DNA of 64,000 nt from NCBI GenBank assembly GCA_905250075.1, contig CAJNOP010000012.1:1302001-1366000 (forward strand), given 5' to 3'. Below the pieces are notes generated by a model that did no database searches, was not told where the DNA came from, and was given only the letters and a program-made list of their open reading frames with translations. Position 1 is the stretch's first letter. Each line of letters opens with the position of its first letter. Made by a program: the position numbers and the translations under genes. The stretch is from Rotaria sp. Silwood1. Its lineage: Eukaryota > Rotifera > Eurotatoria > Philodinida > Philodinidae. Positions 33,581 to 45,728 of the stretch are shown here, in pieces.

Positions 33581-34514
33581 ATGCAACAATTTCAAACATA
33601 TCCACTTTCTTCAATATCAATCTTGAAGAAAAACGAACTATTTAATAATAATAAAAATGATTACTCAGATAATATTTCTCGTTTTACATCAAATGATTCT
33701 GGTATCAGTTATGATAACAGTGATGATGATAGTGAAAGTATCTTTTCGAATGAATGTGATTTCGATTTTTCTTATCCAAATGATCTATCAACAATAACAA
33801 TTACCGATGATGGTATTTGAAATATAGTTTTTTTTTTTTCATAAGAATCAAAAATTTTTTATTTGTTTTTCTAGCTCATATGGCAGCAGTAATACGTGAT
33901 GATGATAAAAAATATTTCTGTGAAAATACTGCTTGGGCTTGGCATGGCGAATTTGGTCGATTAATTATGGCAACTGCTATGACATATAATATTGACTATC
34001 GTCTTATGCTTTACGATGCACGTTTTACATGTCCTCGTGCATGGAATGCATCTTATTCTATGATGCAATTAGAAAATGCTAAAGCACAATTTAAATGTGA
34101 TATTTGTGGACATTGTTGGACATCAATGCGTGCACGTTGTTCATTTTATATATCGAAACCAAATGAAGGCGGTATTGTTTTATTAAGACTCTATACACAA
34201 CAATGTCAATATTGTTATTCAATTGTTCATCCATTGTGGTATTTCGGTAAATTTTGAACACAAAAAACAAACATATTATTTTTTGCAAATCGTTTTTCTT
34301 TGTTTCATTAGATGAAATTTGTCGAGTAATGAAAAACTTAGCATTAACAATTTTCAAATATTTTTTTCCCAATTCAATATCATCTATTTATTGGGATATA
34401 ACACATAATGGTATTCAACCAGTTCGACGTTTATTTCAACGAAAAGGAAATATGCATACACAACATAATTCAACATTGTGCGAAGCATGTCATCTTGGTT
34501 TATGTTATTTATAA
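33581..34514 (+). CDS. RTP-type 3CxxC zinc-binding protein
   Basis: Exons 33581-33812, 33875-34246 and 34312-34514 give 268 residues. The first 80 residues are acidic and Ser/Asp-rich (YDNSDDDSESIFSNE). The rest has the three Cys-x2-Cys pairs of the zf-3CxxC family: CDIC in FKCDICGHCW, CQYC in TQQCQYCYS, and CEAC in LCEACHLGLC near the C-terminus. The segment DEICRVMKNLALTIFKYFF between the second and third pair matches the helix found in vertebrate receptor-transporting proteins (RTP1-4), which help odorant and other GPCRs reach the surface. There is no C-terminal membrane helix, which vertebrate RTPs usually have. The family also includes ZAR1, but the CEGC..GYC-like end favours the RTP type. 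Role in this animal is unknown. Confidence 0.72.
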
Positions 34515-36491
34515 GATTTTGTTTTATTTTCTATCCATTCGATTTGTATAAAAAAAAGACTTGTTTTTGATTTCTTAAAATTATGTATATGTTATTGTTT
34601 TTTTTACGACGACTATATTTTTTTTATATACGCTCTGTATGTTTAAACTATTGATATTCATGAAAAAGATAATATATGATTGATAATAGGATTTTCGATA
34701 TAAAAAAAAATTTATGACGTTATTCTTGATCTGTGAATATCGAAAATCTAAATTCAAGTTAATATTTATTTCTGACTTCGACTTTGGAAATTTTCACTTA
34801 GCTAAGTTCAATGATGGAAAAACAAATGTTTCAATGTATTTTAAATATTATCTTTTGTTCTTAAAACTTATTTATCAAATATAAAATAGTTGTTCGATGT
34901 CATATTGAAATGATTAGTTCAATATTTATTGTAGAAGAAGATTTTACTTTAGTTTTTCTTTTATATTGATAAGGCATATATGTTGCATACAATCAAATTG
35001 TAATTAAAAAAAAAACGAGAATAAATTCGCAAATTTATTTTTTAACTTCTTAATTATTCTAAGATTGCAAGTGATACATTGATAATTGATGTCTTGATAA
35101 GTACTAACGGTACATATCCAGATGTGACATTATCGATTTAAATAATATGTCGAGTCAATCTGATAAGCGTATATTTTCAATGTTCAATAGACCATAAAAA
35201 CTAATCTTCTATGAATTCAATACAGAATTCAAGTATATTGACTTTTTTTTAACATTTCTAATAATCGAACTATTCTCTATTAGAAGATTTTTAATCAATA
35301 TTACCAATAATGATGATTACAACGATCTTAGAAAATTTAAAACCTAATAAAACAGTTGGAAACATTCTTCACTTTAATCTGTTATGTCAATTTCATTATT
35401 CTTCTATCAATAAATAGTAGCAGGATGAGTACAAGATCAAAACAATCGTCCATGTTGATCCCCACTTATAGAAAAAAAAGAGTCGCTCATCATACATACG
35501 GTGGTAATAGAGAGGCAACAAAAACACTTTTTGTACATTTCAAAAAAAAAAAAAAAAGAAAAAAGTGCGCTAATCGAACACATTAAGTAAAGAGAAAGAA
35601 TGCACACGTGCTGTTTGTTTGTCATCTAAGCCTGTTCAAGTGAGGCGAATGAACAATAGAGAGAAGACCCAAGAGTATGCTCATCATTGGATTGGATGTC
35701 AATATAGAAGAGAAAAAAAAAATCTATATATCGGAACAGCAAGCAACACGTGTCTATAATAATTAGCATCTAAGTCAATGATGAGAAAAACATCGGCTGT
35801 CTTTCTATTGCGGTCTTTTTCTTTAGTATTAAACATATTTTCAGCTTATCATTTTAGTGTATTGAATCGAATGATAGATTTTTATGTCTTATTCTTCCTT
35901 TTTAAAAAATAATTATGAGTTTAGAGAGGTGTGAAAACGATAAACGACATATATGTATTCAATGCCAATTAAATTGTCTTTGGTCATTAGACAGGAACAA
36001 TCAAACAACAACAGAGTAGAATAAGTAAGAGAAGGCAGATGATTATTGAAGGTATTTCTTCCACTTGAATGAAATTTGACTCGTCAATAGATGAATTTCT
36101 ATGGTAACAAGTTAAGTGGTGTCATAAGACATAAGCAGAACAGTTTCATGACTTCTATACGTTTCTCTTTTCTTTTCGTTTTTTTTTGTCATTTGCTATT
36201 CATTGTTTTATTAGTAATGTTGTACTGAACAAATAGTATCTCGACATACATACTTGATGATTGACACCATCGAAATACCTTTTTCCCCAATGGTAACTTC
36301 GTTCTTTCTTTTATTTGATTTCTCTCGTCTATGATTGGTACATAATTTCAAGAGACAGAGAGAGAAAGAATGAAACGAAAAAAAAATCAGTTCTTTCACC
36401 TGTCAATACATGTCACATACCTATACACAATTGGTCATACCATATATCATCATTTCATTCGATATTTTTTCCTGCTGATTTAAAACAGCAA
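34515..36491. other. 2-kb spacer upstream of PRDM13-like gene
   Basis: No gene is supported. Homopolymers and weak frames at 35356-35586 and 36211-36399 lack coding bias. A TTTAAAACAG just before the PRDM13 start could be an acceptor of a leader intron. Confidence 0.4.
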
Positions 36492-38092
36492 ATGTCGAAT
36501 GTTAAAATAATTAAACCAATAGCTAAATATGCAAATGTTAATGGGAGTTTTCCACCACCAACAACAATAAAACCTTTAGCTGTTGCTGCTACAACATTAA
36601 AAGAAGGTTCAGTAGTGTATCTTCTTCATCAATTACCATATAATTTTCTTTTAACGGATTTTTATGATCATAATCAACATTATAATAAAATTCCGGTACG
36701 TATAAAACTATTGAATTTAGAATCTTTTATATTGTCTTATTTTTGTGTTGTCAAGATTTTTATTAAATGGAAATATATGGATTTCGAAAGTGTCGGTTTT
36801 CATTTAATATTTAAACTTGAAAGCTCGAATTTGTTTTCGTTTGTTTCAAGTCTCTATAATCAGACCATGTGAATGGTATAGGTTTTGCATTAAGTACCTA
36901 AAGTTGAGCTGAAAATTCAGTAAAATGATCGGAAATCAACTCCAAAGGTCTACAAGGATGAGCCCTTTTAAGCTTTCTCTAGTCTCATCAAAGCATAATT
37001 CTAAGTTCAATATTAATTCAAACCGTAGTTAAAGATTTACAAGAGTAGCAAATAATATTGTATATATTTACAGATTCATTGTTGGAATCAACATTTAATT
37101 GGACCAGGACTTTTTCAAGAATGGATATTAGCAATAAAAAGTGCTCGTACACCAGACGAGCAAAATATTGAATTATTTCAATCATCTGAAACAAATGTAT
37201 TTGGTTTTCGAACGACACGTTTAATTGTTCCCGATGAACCACTCCTTGCTTGGTTTAGTCTTCCACAATTACGTACAATATGTGAAAAAATTAAATTAGC
37301 AAAAATATTTAAAGTTGAAGAACTTCTTAAATGTAAGATTAAAACTTTTTTTTTTTCGTTTACTAAGAAAAGAATTTTGCTTTTTGATAGCTACACGATG
37401 TCCTCGATGTAAAATTGAACAAAATTATTTAAATGTCTTAGTTGCACATGTTCTTCTTGATCAATGTCGTGATTCAACATCATCAATTAGCATGAATCTT
37501 AATGAACACTTATTAGTTCATACAACTCCAACAAAAAAATATGCAGTAGATGTTTCATCAACAAAAAAATCTTCATTATCTCCTCGTCCAAATTCAATTA
37601 TTAATGATAAACAAAAAGACGAGGAAATAATAGAAAAACATGATGAACCACAAAAACCAATAACATTTTCATCAAATGATGTATCATCTTGCAAAATGAG
37701 TGTACTTGATGGTACACATGCATTAGAATTTACTTCATTGGATAATGATGGAAGACAACGTAAAGCTCATTTATGTCTTTTTTGTGGCAAAGTAAATTCA
37801 TATTTATAATTTTATTTATTTATTGATTGAATTTCTTGTTTCATTTTAGATTTATAATCGTAAATATGGTTTAAAAATTCATCTTCGTACACATACTGGA
37901 TATAAACCATTGCAATGTCGAGTTTGTTTTCGACCATTTAGTGATCCATCAAATCTTAATAAACATATACGTCTTCATTCAACAGCATCATCATCGTCAT
38001 CATCCGTATCCCATAAACGTCCTTTTGAAGAACAGGAAGAATTAAATATAGATAGTGATAGTTCAAATGTGAATGCAATGGATGATAACTAA
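36492..38092 (+). CDS. PRDM13: PRDM13-like PR-domain zinc-finger transcription factor
   Basis: PRDM13 is a nuclear repressor that directs neuronal subtype choice in animals. Exons: 36492-36695, 37074-37332, 37391-37791, 37850-38092, giving 368 residues. Exon 2 carries the end of the PR (SET-related) domain: GLFQEWILAIKSARTPDEQN, then VFGFRTTRLIVPDEPLLAWF, where vertebrates have PLEWIGLIRAARNSQEQ and GEELTVWYS. A finger-like CPRC...H...C follows at the place of the first PRDM13 finger. The two C-terminal fingers are close to PRDM13: HLCLFCGKIYNRKYGLKIHL, RTHTGYKPL, and CRVCFRPFSDPSNLNKHIRL. The vertebrate protein has one more finger after this; here the protein ends in a serine/acidic tail. 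Vertebrate PRDM13 is about 700 residues, mainly from a long linker missing here. PRDM8 is the nearest alternative. Confidence 0.85.
36908..37010 (+). repeat. Single arm of the CATAACTC palindromic element in PRDM13 intron 1
   Basis: The stretch GCTGAAAATTCAGTAAAATG, then CAACTCCAAAGGTCT and a TCATCAAAGCATAATTC block, matches the right arm of the element at 19089-19210. No partner arm was seen within the intron. Confidence 0.45.
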
Positions 38093-38927
38093 AAAGAAAA
38101 ATGTTTTCGATTTATACTTCAATTTGATTTTGTAATTAATAATATTCTATAGAAAAAAAAAAAGATCAACTCTTAAATGCATTCTGTTTTTTTTTTATTG
38201 TCATTTCTTTATTTGCTTTATCTTTGACTAAAATATAAATGTCCAGTATGTTTTCGTTCGGAATAAAGTTCTTTAATGTTTTCAATCAATGATTGTATTA
38301 GTTAATAAACAAAAGAAATCTTAAAATAACGTAAGAGACGATTCAAGTGAAATTTTTTTTTTGTTTTCAATAATTTTTTCTTTTGCCTACATGAATGCCA
38401 CGATCATTCTCAGGAAAATTGATTTTCGACTTAGAACTTTTCGCAGAGTCAGCTTTTAAGAAGAGTAGCTGATTGTGAATGTTCCAGATTTTGTAGTTGC
38501 TTTTATCCTAAGATACAGGTATGGTAAAAACGTATCTTTCACATCGCTCATATATAAATTGACAGATTTTATGTTCTTTTTTCAGCATAGAAGCAAATCA
38601 AAAGACCTGGAACTTTTACAATAAACTATTCTCGTATTCTTAACGCAGACTACAGCATGCATTTAGAAACTACCATTAAAAAAAGTAGTATCTATCTACG
38701 TATTGATGAGCTAAAAGTTCGAATTCTTTTCAAGATATTCAAAGTTCATTTAAGTCTACATAATACATATAGTTTCGAATCAAAAGCGATTAATCAGTTG
38801 GAAGACTCTTCTCGTTAGAATAAACAATATGTAAGCATGATATCTATTTAACTAAACTCTGAAGATAAAAGGTTCATTAAGTGAGATTGATGATTCATTT
38901 AAAAAGTTTTTCTATAATCAATCAATA
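38093..38927. other. Spacer upstream of SPPL-like gene
   Basis: AT-rich non-coding DNA. A single CGACTTAGAAC arm near 38415-38445 resembles the foldback family of 31.8 kb. Nothing else is seen. Confidence 0.4.
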
Positions 38928-41773
38928 ATGAATTTCTTTCTCATTCTATGGCTGATGATCTGTACTTCACCAGTGAGAAATTCCATAAGTCAAATTGAAT
39001 TTAACAATAAATCAGATACAATTTGTGTTTATTTATATGGGTCAATGATACCATCAAAAGTAAATGCATTAAAAGTGAATTTTAATATTGCTCTTGACTT
39101 ATCTCTCTGTCATTTTAATTATACAATTCAGAAAACCTCTCATTATCAATTAAATAATACTAAAGACATATTAATCATTCAATTATCATATGATTGTTCT
39201 TTGATTCAACAATTAGCCACTTTAAAAAATCTTGATTGGACGCAAAATTATTTTGCTATTATTTTTTCAAGTAAATAAATCTTGAATTTTTCATTTTTAA
39301 TTCTGTTTCTTTTTTTTTGTCAAAAGTCAATCATGATAATAAAAAATTTGAACATACATTATTATCATATATTGATAATCAAATAAAATCTTCTATTTCA
39401 ATGTTGAATCATTCAAAATATTCATGGTCATTTGAATTTCCATTATATAGAAATCTAAATGATTATAGTTTAAATCAAACTAATATTGGTTTTATAGATG
39501 CAAACGAAGTTAAACACTTAAATAATATTCTTGCGAATCAAACAAATTTCTTATTATATCGTATTAATCGAGATAATATTCAATTTGATCCATGTATTTT
39601 TATTTTTATTAGTATTATCATTATCTGTATGTTAGTTGGTAATGAATGGCATCGTAGAGTTTATATGAAAAAAATCCTTAATCATTATGATAATTATAAA
39701 TCAAAAACGAATAAATTTAAATATGGATTAATTGTTGGTTTATCATTATTAATTTCCTTTCTATTATTATATATTATTGATCAATATTGTACATTTATAA
39801 TAGGATACGTATATTTATTTAGTTTTATGATATTTTCTTCATTTATTATTTATTTATGTTTTGAGAAATTCTGTTATTTGTTAATTAATAAGTTTTATCA
39901 AAAATTTATGAATAAGAATTTTAAATTAAATTATATTTATCAATTGTTTAGATTAATTCTTTTGTTTATTTCATTTATTATGATTGTATTATGGTTTTTA
40001 AATAGATTTACATATATGGGATTTATTATGACGAATTTTATTGTGTTTTTTATAACAATTGTAATTATTGTACAAATGAGGATTGTTAATCTAATAATAT
40101 GTGTGATTATTTTTGCTTTTATATTTATATTTGAAATTTCATCATTATTTATAATAGGCAATGGTATTTTGTATGAATATATATATATATTTGAATGAAA
40201 GAATTTTTTGATTTTAGAGTTTATAAAACCATATAAGCGAAATGCAATGATTATTAATCCAGAATTTCCAATGATTATTTGGAAACTCAATGGAGATAAT
40301 CGAAATTGGATTGATGTAGAATTTATTCAACATTTATATGTAAATATGGTAAATAGTGTACCTGAGAAGCTCCTTAGCAAAAACTTTCTCGTATATCTTG
40401 ACTATGCGATTCAAATTTACCAATGAACGAGAAAGCACTTCCAAGTGATCTACTTCGTTTGCTTTCTTATGTAAGAAATTATTAGACTAGTGTAACTTCC
40501 AAAAGATTCTTGTTTATACTTAGATTTAGTCGAGATAGAAAATTTTTAGCGAGTTTCTTTTGCTGAAGTCCATTTTTCGAAAAGAGTCATACTTGGAAAT
40601 TTTGATTTAAAACTTCGTACACATGAAGATTGCGATTAGACTATATTATGTAAATTTCATCAGTTACACAGCATTTAAAGAAAAACATAGATACATTGAA
40701 AAGCCTATATCTTAGTTAATTCGATATTCCGAACTGATGAAACTTTATTCATGAGATAGTTTAATGAAGATCTTCATGTGTACAAAGTTATAGATCGAAA
40801 TTTTCAAATACGGCTCTATTTGAAAAATATACTCCAGGAAGTGAAATCTACTAAAAACTAGTTATCTTGATCAAATTTAAGCAAAATCAGGAATCCTTTA
40901 GAGGCTACATTACTTTAGTGATCTACTACATAGGAAGGCAAATGAAGTAGATAACTTGAAAATGTTCTTTCCTAAGCTTTTTTTTTTAATCAAACGCCTA
41001 TATACTGAGTTTTTATTCGAGCAAACTTCAAAAGCACTCTTCAAAGCTATCATCTCTAACTGACACAAAAATTTAACTCTTTATTCTATCTTTAGAAAGA
41101 CATAATTCAACCATGATTTTTATTTTTAAAGTGCTTCATTTTCTGAGATTGCAGACGAATCTTTGTAAATTTTGTTTTCTACATAGAGGAAAAAGGCTAA
41201 ATTGAAAGTTTTTTTTAAGAATTTGTTTTTTTTTATACTAATTTAGTTTGAAAATAGTGGCTTAGATTATTTATTAAGTGGTGGAAGTATGAATATATTA
41301 AAAATAAATGCTATGAAATGGATTATAAAAGAAAATATACCATTTGTATTTAATTTTTCTCGATTGATTAGAAATAATGATGAGTAAAATAAATATTTTT
41401 ACCGAATTGATTATAGAATTTTTCTTTGTCTAGTTGTGATTTTCATGCTGGTCGAATTTATTTATCAATTGATGATATTATTTTTCCATCATTATTAATT
41501 AATTTTTGTCGTTTATTTGATATTGGAAATAATATTCATTCTCGAATTTATTATATTCAAGTATTAATTAGTTATACTGTAGCATTGTTTCTCTCATATG
41601 TAATAATGATTATTACTAAACGTGATCAATTATCATCAATTGTCATTTATCCATTCATAGTTTTCTCAACAATTTTAACAGGAGTAATACGAGGTGAATG
41701 TCGGAAACTATTAAAAGGAACATTAACAACATTTGAGGAACGTCAAAGTAACGCGAGAAAAAACTCTTTCTAA
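38928..41773 (+). CDS. Signal-peptide-peptidase-like (SPPL2-type) protein with altered active-site motifs
   Basis: SPPL proteases cut membrane proteins inside the bilayer using two aspartates, in YD (helix 6) and GxGD (helix 7), helped by a PAL motif. Exons: 38928-39270, 39327-40163, 40218-40348, 41247-41383, 41434-41773. These give 595 residues, the size of SPPL2. A signal peptide (MNFFLILWLMICTSPV) leads a lumenal domain of about 200 residues, then a likely first helix followed by EWHRRVYMKK, as in SPPL2. The MRIVNLIICVIIFAFIFIFE segment aligns with the helix-6 region LPNLKxCTLLLL..LYD, with Glu (residue about 384) for the catalytic Asp. Helix 7 reads YLSIDDIIFPSLLINFCRLF against GFGDIxVPGLLVAYCHRFD, so Asp (about 497) is kept but both glycines are lost. 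PAL is absent (SSIVIYPF). About 45 extra residues (exon 3) separate the helices. It may be a non-protease member. Intron 4 is 898 bp and contains a foldback. Confidence 0.75.
40593..40808. repeat. Foldback element, CGACTTGAAA family, in SPPL-like intron 4
   Basis: Arms at about 40593-40628 and 40772-40808 are inverted copies. The left carries AAAACTTCGTACACATGAAG and the right CTTCATGTGTACAAAGTT. The spacing of about 140 bases resembles the copies at 3.4 and 31.8 kb. Confidence 0.55.
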
Positions 41774-42305
41774 GTATTTTAAATTATTCGGAAACCTTCA
41801 AACAAATGTATTGTTAGTTGGATTTGGAAAAATTACAGTTAATTTTTCAATAGATAACATAGTACATTCAATGAATACAACGCAATGGATGAAGATGATT
41901 TTTATTTGGGTTCGCCTGCTTTAAAAAGCTAGATCGAATCGCACGACCTTAATTGATTGTTCAAGGTGAAAATTCAACTACATTCTGATTCTAACCTTTG
42001 TCATTATCTCTTTTATTGAATACTATAATCAATATCAATAGGGAACATTATATCCAAAAAAGTCCACACTATTCGTATGAATAAACTGATATATAGTTTC
42101 TGAATAATCTTTGATTGAACCATACCTAGATAAATACGATTGTTTGTTAGAAAAAAGTTCGTTTTCTTTATAAAATTTATTAATAATTGAAGATAATTAA
42201 CACAAGACAGTACGAAAATATAGAACATGTCTTGTTTTAATACCAGAATATCTTTGTTTTTTGTTATTTTGGCTAAATTACTAAAAATAACATTATAAGC
42301 AAATG
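41774..42305. other. Spacer between SPPL-like gene and coding remnant
   Basis: The plus-strand frame that overlaps the SPPL end (to 41924) is not supported by composition. I see nothing else here. Confidence 0.4.
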
Positions 42306-42317
42306 TATTGAATATCT

Positions 42318-42650
42318 TTATTATTCACGATTATTAGTGGGTTCAGAACTACTTTGGTTATCTGGAATGACTTGACTTCGATTAGAAACAGCTTCTGATA
42401 TTTCGTTACTCGAATAGTCAACAGTACTTCTATTAGTTACACTTGTTTGAGCTTTTGCAAAACCTTGTAATGGATCTGGATGAATTAACTGATCACCAGC
42501 TGACTATCACCTAAAGAACGTGATTTTAGAGTATACATTTATCTAAATTTTCATTATATAAACCAGTTTCGATAGAATCATCTCGAGCACGACCTTCTTT
42601 GCCAGCAATATCTCTATTCGAACCTCGTACAAAATTTGTTTAAGATATGT
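42318..42650 (-). pseudogene. Remnant of an unrecognised minus-strand gene
   Basis: On the minus strand, two short stretches have the A/T-ending codon bias of local genes. One, at about 42555-42645, reads VRGSNRDIAGKEGRARDDSI and on to NLDK. The other, at about 42318-42510, reads SAGDQLIHPDPLQGFAKAQT onward and ends at a stop near 42318. The gap between them is too short and ambiguous for a normal intron, and stops lie in the joining frames. They may be the last exons of a truncated gene, or a decayed copy. I do not recognise the family. The remnant lies just downstream of the ART-TPR gene on the same strand, but its codon use differs from it. Confidence 0.35.
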
Positions 42651-42689
42651 TTCTTTGGCAAGTAAGATAAATCTATTCTATTACTCAGG

Positions 42690-42750
42690 ATGTGAGGTGT
42701 AATCATCACGTGGGTGTCAATCGCTGCACTCCCATTCTCACCCACAGCCT
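42690..42750. repeat. Short GT-rich/CA-rich foldback
   Basis: A G/T-rich stretch (GGATGTGAGGTGT, CGTGGGTGT) is followed by its C/A-rich counterpart (CACTCCCATTCTCACCCACA). The same layout on a larger scale occurs at 47.0-47.35 kb, so similar elements flank the ART-TPR gene. Confidence 0.4.
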
Positions 42751-42867
42751 ATTCAACAGAATTATAAAATGGCCATCACTGCATTATTGCACGGTTTGTT
42801 TGGAAATACTGAAAAGCAAAATATTCAACAATTGAATATTAATCTTAAAAAGTCACTGCAATGTCTT

Positions 42868-45728
42868 TTACATTTGATTGACAAAAGCATGCAGCGTCTC
42901 AACCAAAATCCGTACCTCTTGAATTGACGTGGGATTACTAGGCGATTTTCTCTCACGAAATTGCAATAGTTTTCTAGCAAACTCAAGGGCCAATTGGTAT
43001 TTGTCGTTTTCCTTGTATTTGTCAATAAGTAATAAGTAAGTCTCCTCTATTTTTGGATAGTCTGTTGATACGCATGGAAAGCGCTTCTTGAACCAGTTTG
43101 AAAGAACGATCAGCATCGCCAAGACCATCATACGCTTGACCTAAGAGTTCTAGCGCTTGAGCCTTATATTCATGGCTTGCAGGTGTCGTTTGGTGATAAA
43201 TTTTCAGTGAACGTTTAAGAACAGAAGCTGCACGGGCGTACTGCTTTTGATGGATATACGCAATACCTAAACGACTTAAGCTTCGAGCGATTTCTATGTG
43301 TTGCTGTGTTGGTAGAATGTTTTGATACAAAGCGTAAGCTTTTTTATAGTAAAGTAGTTCGTGAGCAAAGTCCCCCATGGCTGCGTGCACAGTTGCCAAA
43401 CTTGCTAATGTTCGAGCATAATTGAAATTCGCCAATGGTTGCATTTGACGTTGAAGTCGCGCGGCTCGCCTCATCAACGCTAGAGCGATCTGATGACGGC
43501 CAATGAATCGATATGTTCTGGCAAGGCCATAATATACATTTGGCAGATCCTTGTGTCCGGGTGGTAGCGTACGAAGTAGGCTTTGAAAGTATGCCAAGCT
43601 CTTCTTATACTCGGTCATATCGGCAAACAGGATACCAAAAAGTATCGACGGACTAGTGTATTCCATCTGACCCAGAATGAAACGTTCATAGTCTTGCTTT
43701 ATATCTTGGGTTTTGTGCGATGGATGTAGTACAATATGCCAAACAGAAGTGTCAGCATCCTGCTCAAGATGAACGATCTCCAATATCGTACCTAAATCAA
43801 AGAGCACTTCAGCTTCATCGGGTACATGACTTTCAGCTGCTACATCAGCAAACACTACATCGGACGAGTTCGGTTGAATTTCGATTTCAAACAGTACAAA
43901 TTGGTGTGGATCATTACGACATTGACCTGTTGCGATGAATGTTTCGGCGACTCTACGGCAACGTGATGTTGAAAAGAATCCATTGGCAGAAACGAGACTA
44001 CCGGTAGACAAAAGTTGTGTTTCTGAACGGGTCATTATGGTACCACGATACAGAATCAATGGCTCGACAATTTTCATTCTCACTTGTGCCAAACTTGTAG
44101 AAAGATCACTAATAAAGTATCGAAAATTCCATAAGGCCACAATGTCTTCGGTACGAAGAGCCTTATTGATAAGTCGATGAATAAAACAGGGCCTCGTGTA
44201 CCAGCGAATAGCTTGTTCTCGAGTATAAACTCTTTGAAATTCAACGACTTCAGCAAGTTGTCTAGGCTTATCCCAATAGTATTTTTTGCATTCCTGTATC
44301 ATCTGTCGCTTGGCTTCGTCCGAACGTGGCAGAGCCGTTATAATAGCTAAAATTAGACAAAAAAAGGGATTTTACGAGAATAAAATTAGTAAAATATAGA
44401 GCTTCAGTAGCTTTCTTTCCATAACAAATCTGTATTTCTAAAAATATTTGAAACATCAGAATTAGCTGAAACTCAGCATTATGACAAGAGTGCCGAGTTT
44501 TGGGTTGGGCAAGATGAACATGCAAACTATCTAACGGGTTTTGTTATTACACTAATTTTAGTGTGAGGAAGGATAAAAGTCATCTCTTTGCCTTCATTTT
44601 CACTTACAGATATTGGTGGCATTTTACGGTTATGCGCCAAAGTTAATATATTGCCAGATAATAAGCTTACATGATTCAGTGTACAAATCTGTATCGAACT
44701 GGATGTAGAGTGTTGAGAAAGAAGATATGGGTCGAATTCGCCTCCTATGGGGGCACTCTTTTCGAATTGATTTTCAACACAACCATTGTATATAATCAGC
44801 TTTACATCACAGATATATGTGTTTTTGCTTAGTCCATCCGGGAAGTTTCAGTCATTAATGGTGAAAATTGGTTGGAGCAATTATAATATTATTTTTTTCT
44901 AACTCGAAAAAGTCTACAATTCTCTATTGAGGTCAATTGTAAAGCTAGAATAAGTGGGTGTGCGTCTTCTCTTCTGAGCTTCACAGTCACCTTCGTTCAA
45001 TTCGGTTTCTAAATGTTCATCAAACATTCGTTTTTTTAATTTTACATTCAACCTTTGCATTACAAAGCATCTCATATGTTGTCTATCAGTATCTATGATG
45101 GTTTAGAAGCTCTTTATTAACATGATATTCTCTAAGTACTTACCTTTTACGACGGAGCACCAGAGAAATGGGCCTATTTCGTTCGTGAGGTCACGCAGTG
45201 CTCTTTCTTCACGATCAAAGACAACAAATGAGTTCAACATATCTTCCTTATACTCTCGCTTCGCGAGTAAATCTATCAACTTGTTTAACATTTCATTCAT
45301 AGATTTGAAGACTCCAGCAATTCTACTGTAGTGTTGTGGCCATACAACATCTATTTTAGATGGATTTGAGAGCAGAACTAACACATTTCTTACATGTGAA
45401 TATTGCTCAGCTTTTGAGACTACTGATACTGCTTCATCAAAGCTATTATTAAGATAACAACCAGGACGATAGCATTTTCGTCATAGCGTGTGTTTTTTGT
45501 TTCAGTCTGCACGATATAGTCAATACATGATACTGCCTTGGTATAATACACGACATAATTGTCGAACGTGCACAGATTATTTAGACGTGACTTCGGATTA
45601 ATACTACTTTTTTCTTCGAGATGTATGTCGAACCAGACTATAGTAGTTGTTCCGCGATTTGGGGACAGCCGTTGAAAGGATGCATTGCAAACGAGCTTCT
45701 TTTGTTTGTGCGGTTCTCTTATGTGAGC
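42868..45728 (-). CDS. NAD-dependent arginine ADP-ribosyltransferase fused to TPR repeats, frame interrupted twice
   Basis: ARTs of this type transfer ADP-ribose from NAD+ to arginine. Exons on the minus strand: about 45144-45728 and 42868-44346, joined in phase across a 797-bp intron. The 5' exon holds the family lead-in (RGTTTIVWFDIH, then NVLVLLS and WPQHYSRIAGVF). The second exon has the catalytic R-S-E signature: Arg in LYRGT, FFSTS, and the ExE in DEAEVLF, which marks the arginine-specific class. At least four TPR units follow (NVYYGLARTYRFIGRHQIAL, YARTLASLATVHAAMGDF, ARSLSRLGIAYIHQKQYARA, KAQALELLGQAYDGLGDADR). The frame breaks near 43068, where a further TPR unit and the C-terminus (to 42868) continue in another frame, and near 45450 in the first exon. 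The first exon begins at an acceptor-like TTCTTAG with no start codon found. Codons are clearly less A/T-biased than in neighbouring genes. It is either a young pseudogene or affected by sequence errors. Confidence 0.82.

Noticed and set aside
35356..35586. Small basic plus-strand frame
   Set aside because: It contains an A-homopolymer, has no family features and stands alone without splice context.
39940..40290. Minus-strand frame of 116 residues opposite the SPPL-like gene
   Set aside because: It is the shadow of isoleucine/leucine-rich membrane coding sequence on the other strand.
44268..44525. Minus-strand frame joining the ART second exon to its intron
   Set aside because: It is in a different frame from the ART domain and crosses the acceptor that joins the two ART exons in phase.
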